This document shows positions 14,375-20,200 of a stretch of 20,200 nucleotides of DNA, piece by piece; the first letter of the stretch is position 1; each line of letters starts with the position of its first letter. The notes beneath the pieces were generated by a model. The model worked only from the letters and a program-made list of their open reading frames with translations, had not been told where the DNA came from and searched no databases. Made by a program: the position numbers and the translations under genes. Location of the stretch: the NCBI GenBank assembly GCA_934358955.1, contig CAKRLC010000047.1:1-20200 (forward strand), read 5' to 3'. Origin of the DNA: an uncultured Roseburia sp. (GTDB taxonomy: Bacteria > Bacillota > Clostridia > Lachnospirales > Lachnospiraceae).

Positions 14375-16934
14375 ACGTTCCGGCAGATACTGTCTGCCCG
14401 CTTCCGTCCGGCAACCGGATATCTGCTGTTGTATTTGCCGGAATTTCAATCTGATACGCAAATGTTCCATCCGCTTTCTTCTTCCATCCGGACTTCACTG
14501 TTCCAAATACACTCTCATAGGAAGTTGCTGCATAGGTAAAATGTCCGCCCGGATGCGGTGCGATCACAAAGTGATTTTTGCCATCCACATGGATTCCACA
14601 CATCTCACGGAATACCCATTCACAGCATGCTCCCTTTGAATAATGGTCTAAGGATGCGATACCTTCCTGTGCCGATGTTCCTTCCCATGCTTCCCAGATC
14701 GTATTGGCGCCACTCTTTGCCATAAAAAGCCATCCCGGCATCTTCTCATTCTCCAATACGCGATAAGCTGCATCCAGATCGTACTGCTCCAACACATCCA
14801 AAATAAATGGTGTTGATAAAAATCCGGTGCCAAGCCTCCAGTCATAATGCTCCAATGCTTTGATCAGACGTTTTCTTGCAAAGTCAGTCTGTGCTTCATC
14901 TAAAAGTCCAAAATACAATGGCCGGATCAGATTTGCCTGTCTGTCGGTATCCAGCGAAAACTCTTTTGTACTGACAAGTGCCTGATAGGCTTTTCTTATA
15001 TGCTTTTCCTTCTCCTCATAAAACAGTCCGTCTTCCTTCTTACCAAGCGTTCTTGCAATCTCTTTCATAAGCTGCATGAGATAAGCTGCATATGCAGTTG
15101 CCACTTCCATCGGAGGATACGCAAAATCGGTCCATTTCATCACATGGACATCTGACGGTTCTGCCCACTCGCCATATGCCTGCCCGGTATTCACGATATA
15201 CTTTCTGTCTTCTCCCTTTACCGGATTTTTTTCTGACAGGATCGCATTTTTTCCACACCGTTTCAAAACAAACCCTGCATACTTTTTCATTGCCTCATAG
15301 TTATCCGATAAAATCTGTTCGTCCCCATAGATTTTATAAAAACGGTATGGGATCATAACTCCTGCATCTGCCCAGCCGCAGGAACCGTTCATCGGACGCA
15401 TATAAAAATCGGTACCGCCTTCCGGTGCGATCTGCGGAAGCTTTCCGTTCTTTTTCTGCCAGTCTAACAGATCACGCTCGTATTTTCTTGCAAAAGGGGC
15501 ATAATCTAAAAGATAAGCTGCCGTATTAAAGAAAATCTGTGCATCCCCGGTCCATCCATGCCGCTCCCTGGTCGGACAGTCTGTCGGGATATCTGCGGAA
15601 TTGTTTTTTGCAGACCAGAGTGTGTTTTTTACAAACTGGTTTAACAGAGGATTGGAGCTGTCAAACTGTGTCATCTGCTTCATATCTGAATATAAAGCGA
15701 TCGCGGTAAAGTCTTCTGGTTTTATATCAACATCCGCTTCCACAAGCACATATTGGAAACCAAATATTGAAAACGTTGTCTTATAATGGTTTACGCCTTC
15801 CTTACAGATATACTCTACCTGCTGCAGCGGTGATGTTTTTTTCTTATTACTTACCTGAATGTTCTTCTGGGTAAATTCACCCTGTTCATCAAACATTTCC
15901 CCAAAACGCAGGAATATGCGCTGTCCCTTTTTTGCCTGTACCGTAAATTCCACATAACCTGCTATATTCTGGGAAAAATCCAATACTGTTTTTCCGGAAG
16001 GTGTTTTGATCACCGTTGGTTTAAAATGTTCATGCTCCCGGATCTCCACATTATTTGCAGACGTCGGTATAACTTCACAGACTGTTTCTTTTGCTTTTCC
16101 TGTAAAAGATGGTTCTTTCGCTGCATTTACAACTTCGCCATCCTTATTATCAGCAAAGCAGATCGGACCGTCATTGCTCCAGGAAAAACTTCCATCGGTA
16201 CCAATTGTCTGTACCGTACCGTCTTCTGCTGTAAGTTCTAGCTGCGCGATCACTTTCGTTACGGAGCCATAGTAGTTACGCATTCCCCACGCTCCGATAC
16301 AGCCCCGGTACCAGCCATCTGCCAACTGGATCGTTAAGGTGTTTTCCTCCTCTTTCAACAGGCTTCTGATATCGTACACCTGATACTGGATTCTCTTTCT
16401 ATAGTCTGTTATTCCGGGTGCAAGAATATAAGAACCGATCCGTTCTCCATTTAGCCTTGCCTCATAAACGCCGCAGGCCGTAATATAAGCACGCGCTTTT
16501 ACGATTTTCTCCGGTTTTAAAACCTGCAGCTTGAACTTTTTTTCAAAACAGTCAACCGGATAGCGTTCCTTTTTCTTTGGCTGATAGTCACCGGTGATCC
16601 ATTTTGCTTTCCAGTCTTCCTTCTGTAAAAATCCCATTTCAAAGCTGGCTTCCTCGCTCCATAAGCCCTCTGCTCCATTTTCATCCCAAAGGCGCACTTT
16701 CCAGATCACATGTTCCCTGCTGCAAAGCTCTTTTCCTTCATATGGGATATGCGTCATTGCATCCGATTCCACTTTCCCGGTATCCCAGACGATGCTGTTT
16801 GCATCATTCACTGCATAGATCTGATACGCACTCTGCTTTACCCCATCTTCACAGTTCCAGAAGAATCTTGGTTTTCGGATGTCAATCCCCAATGGGTTCT
16901 TTAAATATTCTGTCCGCAAGTTAACTGCTCTCAT
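14364..16934 (-). CDS. Alpha-L-rhamnosidase, glycoside hydrolase family 78
   Basis: An 856-residue GH78 enzyme that releases terminal alpha-L-rhamnose. The order is: N-terminal beta-sandwich starting L-R-T-E-Y-L-K-N-P-L-G-I-D (6-18); a middle sandwich with V-Y-E-A-R-L-N-G-E-R-I-G (156-167) and D-Y-R-K-R-I-Q-Y-Q-V-Y-D (177-188); then the (alpha/alpha)6 barrel with D-C-P-T-R-E-R-H-G-W-T-G-D (452-464), which holds catalytic carboxylates; and a C-terminal sandwich. This motif is one residue shorter than the commonly quoted DCPxRDERxGWTGD form, a variant also compatible with GH78. No signal peptide, so intracellular. The frame runs back to 17003, but ATG at 16934 has AGGAGA nine bases upstream and begins the family similarity, leaving a 31-base gap from the alpha/beta hydrolase gene. 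Substrates could be rhamnogalacturonan oligosaccharides or plant rhamnosides. Confidence 0.92.
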   Translation of the reverse strand: MRAVNLRTEYLKNPLGIDIRKPRFFWNCEDGVKQSAYQIYAVNDANSIVWDTGKVESDAMTHIPYEGKELCSREHVIWKVRLWDENGAEGLWSEEASFEMGFLQKEDWKAKWITGDYQPKKKERYPVDCFEKKFKLQVLKPEKIVKARAYITACGVYEARLNGERIGSYILAPGITDYRKRIQYQVYDIRSLLKEEENTLTIQLADGWYRGCIGAWGMRNYYGSVTKVIAQLELTAEDGTVQTIGTDGSFSWSNDGPICFADNKDGEVVNAAKEPSFTGKAKETVCEVIPTSANNVEIREHEHFKPTVIKTPSGKTVLDFSQNIAGYVEFTVQAKKGQRIFLRFGEMFDEQGEFTQKNIQVSNKKKTSPLQQVEYICKEGVNHYKTTFSIFGFQYVLVEADVDIKPEDFTAIALYSDMKQMTQFDSSNPLLNQFVKNTLWSAKNNSADIPTDCPTRERHGWTGDAQIFFNTAAYLLDYAPFARKYERDLLDWQKKNGKLPQIAPEGGTDFYMRPMNGSCGWADAGVMIPYRFYKIYGDEQILSDNYEAMKKYAGFVLKRCGKNAILSEKNPVKGEDRKYIVNTGQAYGEWAEPSDVHVMKWTDFAYPPMEVATAYAAYLMQLMKEIARTLGKKEDGLFYEEKEKHIRKAYQALVSTKEFSLDTDRQANLIRPLYFGLLDEAQTDFARKRLIKALEHYDWRLGTGFLSTPFILDVLEQYDLDAAYRVLENEKMPGWLFMAKSGANTIWEAWEGTSAQEGIASLDHYSKGACCEWVFREMCGIHVDGKNHFVIAPHPGGHFTYAATSYESVFGTVKSGWKKKADGTFAYQIEIPANTTADIRLPDGSGQTVSAGTYEF

Positions 16935-16965
16935 AGTTTCCGTTCTCCTATCCTTCGCTTTATTC

Positions 16966-17808
16966 CTAACTTCTGATAAAATGATAAATTTCTTCTGCCG
17001 CAATTACTTTATATTTTCCGGTAAATACATGTGGCTGTCCTTCATAAACGATATAGGTACATTTATCCTTCTCTTTTTCATTATAATAAGCTGCCAGTTC
17101 ATCTGACATTTCCAGTGGCACGATCACATCCTTTGTTCCCTGAAGCAGCAATACCTTCTTTTCATAATTTCTGACATCATGTTCCGCTCCTTCTATCATT
17201 GCTTCCGGTACAAGATTGATCGCCGGATACTGAAGTATAATTCCTTTGATATCTTCACTGTGAGTTACAGATGCCGAAGCCACCGTTGCTCCGCCCATAC
17301 TGCTTCCCAACAGGTAAATATTCTCTGTATCAACGAAATCCATCTTCTTTACCTGCTCGATCACTGCATTCAGATCTTCTGTCTGCTGAAGCACTTTCTT
17401 CTCATAAGAGTCATCTACACCTCTTGGCACATCATGAAACCATTTCGTTCCCTTTGGTCCCGTGCTACGCTTTGTCCATCCGTAAAAATCAAATGTATAG
17501 CAGGCAATTCCACTTTTGGCCAGTGATTTTAACGTTGTCATATCTGCCTTGTAATCACTTTCTGCTCCATGTGCAAAAATAACAGTTGGAAATGTTGTCT
17601 GTGTCTCGCTCTCCGGTATCAATGCGACACCATATAAATCAATATCATCATATTTTACATGAATCTCTTTCTTTTGATAATGGTAGCTTTTTTCGCCCAC
17701 ACATTTTGAAATTCCAATATAGTGATACAGACAGATCCCTGTGATAACTGCCAGAAGGATCACTATGCCCACAATCACTTTGATTACCATTCCCTTCTTA
17801 CCTCTCAT
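16966..17808 (-). CDS. Membrane-anchored alpha/beta hydrolase (putative esterase)
   Basis: A 280-residue serine hydrolase. A positively charged start (M-R-G-K-K-G) precedes one hydrophobic helix (about 8-29) with no cleavage motif, predicting an N-in anchor with the enzyme facing outside. The alpha/beta fold shows the oxyanion-side motif F-A-H-G-A (78-82), the nucleophile elbow G-S-S-M-G-G (Ser170), Asp227 in G-T-K-D-V-I-V-P and His260 in Q-P-H-V-F, a complete triad. The family includes acetyl- and feruloyl-type esterases as well as peptidases, so the substrate is not fixed by sequence; the setting in a plant-glycoside cluster favours ester removal from glycans. It starts two bases after the stop of the SGNH gene, so the two are co-translated. 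AGGA lies 12 bases upstream of the ATG. Confidence 0.85.
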   Translation of the reverse strand: MRGKKGMVIKVIVGIVILLAVITGICLYHYIGISKCVGEKSYHYQKKEIHVKYDDIDLYGVALIPESETQTTFPTVIFAHGAESDYKADMTTLKSLAKSGIACYTFDFYGWTKRSTGPKGTKWFHDVPRGVDDSYEKKVLQQTEDLNAVIEQVKKMDFVDTENIYLLGSSMGGATVASASVTHSEDIKGIILQYPAINLVPEAMIEGAEHDVRNYEKKVLLLQGTKDVIVPLEMSDELAAYYNEKEKDKCTYIVYEGQPHVFTGKYKVIAAEEIYHFIRS

Positions 17809-17810
17809 AT

Positions 17811-18539
17811 TTACTCATTCCTTTCCAGCTCATTTAACACAGGTACAATATAGTCTTTGCACCATAAGAGTTCGCCTTCATGATTCAAATGGATTCCATC
17901 CTTGCGGAACAGATCATCCCGATAATTTTCACCATCGAATGTCATTTTCTCAGCATCCACAAAATACAGATAATCCGTGGTCTTTGCATAATCCTTTAAT
18001 GCCAGATTTATCTTTTGTGTCAGCTGTGTATACTCACTTCTTCCCGGCAGCAACAAGCCGCTCATTATCACGATTTTAGCTTCCGGTAGATTCTTATGGA
18101 ATGTTTCATACATTTCTTTTTTATATTCCATACACTTTTCTACTTTTTCCTCGTCGGTGCCTGACATATGAACATAGTCATTGGATCCGGTCTGAAGTAC
18201 GACCACTGCAGGCTTATATGGATACAAAACCCGGTCTGCATACTCTGTCAGATCTTCATCAGTACTTCCTCCAAATGCATGATTCTGTACTTTATAACCA
18301 TAACTCTCCAAATCCTCATCCAACTGATCCCACAAAGAAAAATTAGATGCACCATAAAAAATAATCTCATCAGTTTCTGATGTATTATATTTTTCTTCAA
18401 TCCTGCAAATATCATTTTCCCATGTATGAAGAAATCGAAATGGTCCCCAGTTAATCTTCCATCCTGTAATTGCCAGACCTATCACACTTGCTAATCCTGT
18501 AACTCCAATGATTCCTGCTATTATTTTTCCTGCCTTCAT
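17811..18539 (-). CDS. Membrane-anchored SGNH/GDSL hydrolase (putative acetylesterase)
   Basis: A 242-residue SGNH-family hydrolase behind an N-terminal membrane helix (about 5-26), so the catalytic domain is probably extracytoplasmic. The four diagnostic residues are present: Ser65 in F-Y-G-A-S-N-F-S (a GAS variant of GDS), Gly90 in F-G-G-S-T, Asn120 in T-G-S-N-D, and Asp214/His217 in D-G-I-H-L-N. Family members deacetylate carbohydrates or lipids. It pairs with the alpha/beta hydrolase immediately downstream (two-base gap). The ATG at 18539 has only a distant AAGG about 13 bases upstream, so initiation may be weak. A related gene survives only as a fragment next to the rhamnosidase gene. 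The exact ester hydrolysed is unknown; acetyl groups on pectic or xylan oligosaccharides are the contextual guess. Confidence 0.85.
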   Translation of the reverse strand: MKAGKIIAGIIGVTGLASVIGLAITGWKINWGPFRFLHTWENDICRIEEKYNTSETDEIIFYGASNFSLWDQLDEDLESYGYKVQNHAFGGSTDEDLTEYADRVLYPYKPAVVVLQTGSNDYVHMSGTDEEKVEKCMEYKKEMYETFHKNLPEAKIVIMSGLLLPGRSEYTQLTQKINLALKDYAKTTDYLYFVDAEKMTFDGENYRDDLFRKDGIHLNHEGELLWCKDYIVPVLNELERNE

Positions 18540-18603
18540 ATTTTGTCATCTGCCTTTCTTATTTTTCTTTAGACAATTTCTTTTTTTGTCTGCTCTTTTA
18601 ATT

Positions 18604-18674
18604 CAAGTCGAACGTCCGTGAGACTTGGTGCGTGATTCCATTCAGCGAAGCTGACATATTCCATACAGAATCAC
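18604..18674. repeat. Structured intergenic element with nested inverted repeats (REP-like candidate)
   Basis: The space between GH43 and the SGNH gene contains several symmetric parts: CAAGTC (18604-18609) paired with GACTTG (18622-18627); GTGATTC (18632-18638) paired with GAATCAC (18668-18674); inside that, TCAGC-GAA-GCTGA (18642-18654); and a near-direct repeat ATTCCATTCAG (18635-18645) / ATTCCATACAG (18658-18668). Its base composition is richer in GC than the flanking T-rich spacer. This organisation resembles dispersed palindromic elements, but only one copy is seen here. Between it and the SGNH start (18540-18603) I see only T-rich sequence and a short AGACAA/TTGTCT pair. Confidence 0.4.
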
Positions 18675-18693
18675 TGTACATCCTCGCGGAGCG

Positions 18694-18722
18694 TTTATCT
18701 CAGTCTTCTTGACTGAGATAAA
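18694..18722 (-). other. Perfect hairpin overlapping the 3' end of the GH43 gene
   Basis: TTTATCTCAGTC (18694-18705) and GACTGAGATAAA (18711-18722) pair over 12 bases around TTCTT. The hairpin includes the last codons and stop of GH43. On the minus strand the following bases are CGCTCCGCG, not a U tract, so it is not a standard intrinsic terminator. It could protect the GH43 mRNA 3' end or act with the adjacent repeat element to lower expression of downstream genes. Confidence 0.45.
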
Positions 18723-20175
18723 ACTCGGTGAAATCTGCCTTACCTCTTCCGCAATATTGGAAAATAAGTGTGTGGCTTCCTTTTTCAGGGCATATTTCTA
18801 TTTCACACATGGATTTTTTTATTATTCCTAGCAGCTTTTTGGGTGCTTCATCTGCATATACCTTCCAATACCCAGAAGATGATCCGTTTTTATAATCCAT
18901 TTTCAACGCATAGCGGTTTCCGGAAAAATCAAATTTGCGGATTCCAACAATTGTCCCATTTTGAATGTTCGTTATAAATATCGTTCCATTCTGCTCTGTT
19001 ATTTTAGGATCATTCCTTCCAAACGGATTTCCGACCATCTTCATGTGACCATTACTGAGGATGCATGCCATTGCTGCCGGATACCAGCCATCAGGTTTTA
19101 TGCTTCCTCCATACAGTCCACAGGATGAGACCGGAACCTGCGGGATACTTCCATCTGCCAAGATTTCAATCGGTTCTGCACATGCCTGTCTGCTGAAATT
19201 CGTTCCGTTTGTCTGTCTGTGATAAAACACATACCACTGTCCGTTAATGCAGACAATGCTTCCGTGATTGTTCCCTGTAGCTGCAATCCGTTTCTTTGGT
19301 TTTCTGCCCTTATAACCAATATCTCCATTGGAAATGAGCACTCCACGATATACAAACTCACGATCCGGATATTTACTTGTGGCATAACATAATTCGTGCC
19401 CCTTCTGTGAAGAATAAATGAAATAATAGGTATCCTTAATTTTCCGGATCGAACTTGCTTCAAAAAAAGGATGCTGTTCCCACATAGTACCTTTTGTGAC
19501 ATCCGGTGTGATCTTTACCGGTTCTGAAATAACTGTGAGCATGTCTTCCGATAACTCCACATGTACTGCCCCATTGATTCCCCCACAGCACGCTTCTATT
19601 TCCTGTTCTGTTTTTCCATATATTCCAGCTTCAATACGATTCATCATTTTGCGAAATAAAAATGATTTATAATTAGCAAAGCCATATCCTGCCCCATAAT
19701 ACAGACGGATCGTTCCGTCATCATTGATCACTGCCGGATCAAATGGCACATATTTTAGCCAGGGATTTCCGTTGCGATCCCTGACTGTTCCGTAAAACTC
19801 AAATGGTCCGTCCGGATGATCAGCAACCGCCGCTTCCATTGGTCCGTTATATCCGCCATCTCCATTTTTTCCGGCCATCGCATAATACAGATAATATCTG
19901 CCGTCATTTCCTTTTACACAATCCGGTGCAAACATATACGGTTTTTCTTCTGTCCAGTTTTTATCCTGTTTTGCGCGGTAAGAAATTCCTTTGCTGCTCC
20001 ATTGGGTAAGATCATGTACCGATGCAGAATAAAATTGATAATCTCTGGCACAATACGTTGTTCCATTTGCCTCATCATGTGACCCATACAGATAAATTCT
20101 GTCATCAAACACATGTGGTTCTCCATCCGCAATATATTCATCTAACGACAAAAATGGTGAAAATTTGCTTCGCAT
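18700..20175 (-). CDS. Glycoside hydrolase family 43 enzyme with C-terminal CBM6-like domain
   Basis: A 491-residue five-bladed beta-propeller glycosidase of the arabinofuranosidase/xylosidase family. Likely catalytic residues are the base Asp17 in I-A-D-G-E-P, the pKa-modulating Asp146 in Y-V-P-F-D-P-A-V, and the acid Glu239 in H-P-F-F-E-A-S-S. A substrate-channel A-P-D sits near 84-85, and the G-N-N-H-G-S and Y-H-R-Q motifs of blades four and five follow. The last ~90 residues (G-I-R-K-F-D-F-S-G-N onward) resemble a CBM6-type sandwich. No signal peptide is present, so action is cytoplasmic. The ATG at 20175 has only a weak purine tract upstream, and the promoter is outside the window. As the first visible gene of the cluster, it removes arabinose or xylose side groups from imported oligosaccharides; exact specificity is not readable. 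Confidence 0.9.
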   Translation of the reverse strand: MRSKFSPFLSLDEYIADGEPHVFDDRIYLYGSHDEANGTTYCARDYQFYSASVHDLTQWSSKGISYRAKQDKNWTEEKPYMFAPDCVKGNDGRYYLYYAMAGKNGDGGYNGPMEAAVADHPDGPFEFYGTVRDRNGNPWLKYVPFDPAVINDDGTIRLYYGAGYGFANYKSFLFRKMMNRIEAGIYGKTEQEIEACCGGINGAVHVELSEDMLTVISEPVKITPDVTKGTMWEQHPFFEASSIRKIKDTYYFIYSSQKGHELCYATSKYPDREFVYRGVLISNGDIGYKGRKPKKRIAATGNNHGSIVCINGQWYVFYHRQTNGTNFSRQACAEPIEILADGSIPQVPVSSCGLYGGSIKPDGWYPAAMACILSNGHMKMVGNPFGRNDPKITEQNGTIFITNIQNGTIVGIRKFDFSGNRYALKMDYKNGSSSGYWKVYADEAPKKLLGIIKKSMCEIEICPEKGSHTLIFQYCGRGKADFTEFYLSQED

Positions 20176-20200
20176 CTTCTTAGCGTCTCTTTTCTTTTTT

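Noticed and set aside
14375..14470. Upstream part of the 89-codon frame containing the SGNH fragment
   Set aside because: These codons are the shifted frame of the rhamnosidase C-terminus and show no SGNH similarity; only the part from 14374 onward does.
16935..17003. N-terminal extension of the rhamnosidase to 17003
   Set aside because: It would overlap the alpha/beta hydrolase gene and precede family similarity; ATG at 16934 has AGGAGA nine bases upstream.
18571..18591. AGACAA/TTGTCT inverted repeat before the SGNH gene
   Set aside because: The six-base AT-rich stem has no U tract on the coding strand; it is too weak to call a terminator.
19098..19502. 134-codon minus-strand frame inside GH43
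   Set aside because: It is an out-of-frame shadow of the GH43 gene, whose catalytic motifs are all in the main frame.

Overview
The window looks like a chromosomal segment of a low-to-moderate GC, Gram-positive anaerobe of the Clostridia, most likely a gut Lachnospiraceae. The basis is strong AGGAGG-type ribosome binding sites, a DegV protein, a C_GCAxxG_C_C redox protein, and a compact sugar locus built on a GPH transporter with signal-less glycosidases, as is typical of gut Clostridia. No rRNA, tRNA, CRISPR array, phage or insertion-sequence gene was seen. The genus call is inference from gene content only.

Left edge (1-1480): the 3' part of a DegV/FakB-type gene on the plus strand converges on an HD-domain hydrolase gene. 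The two share a long bidirectional hairpin terminator. The HD gene has its own near-consensus promoter.

Region A (1521-7990, all minus strand) reads as one operon, transcribed right to left: GntP-family permease, Tm-1-like ATP-binding protein (UPF0261), two tandem paralogous TIM-barrel 'PEP hydrolase-like' proteins, an MFS carrier, and a GntR/UTRA regulator as the last gene. The promoter upstream of the permease is TTGACG-17-TATAAT. It is bracketed by two AT-rich palindromes that are good candidate operators for the GntR protein. In plant Tm-1 the ATP-binding and TIM-barrel parts are one polypeptide; here they are three translationally coupled genes. The locus looks like an uptake-plus-catabolism system for an unidentified, probably acidic, small molecule. 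It is the best candidate for an undescribed system in the window.

Region B (8056-10032): a terminator, then a small C_GCAxxG_C_C protein (minus) divergent from an AraC-family regulator (plus). Direct repeats lie in the shared intergenic space.

Region C (10038-20175, all minus strand) is a plant-glycan or glycoside utilisation cluster, transcribed right to left: GH43, a membrane-anchored SGNH hydrolase, a membrane-anchored alpha/beta hydrolase, GH78 alpha-L-rhamnosidase, a fragment of a second SGNH hydrolase, a GPH-family sugar carrier, and GH3 beta-glycosidase with an unusual C-terminal extension. The three glycosidases lack signal peptides, whereas both esterase-like hydrolases have an N-terminal membrane anchor. 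This suggests de-esterification outside the cell, import of oligosaccharides by the GPH carrier, then cytoplasmic trimming. The AraC regulator next to it is the obvious candidate controller. A structured, possibly repetitive intergenic element separates GH43 from the SGNH gene.
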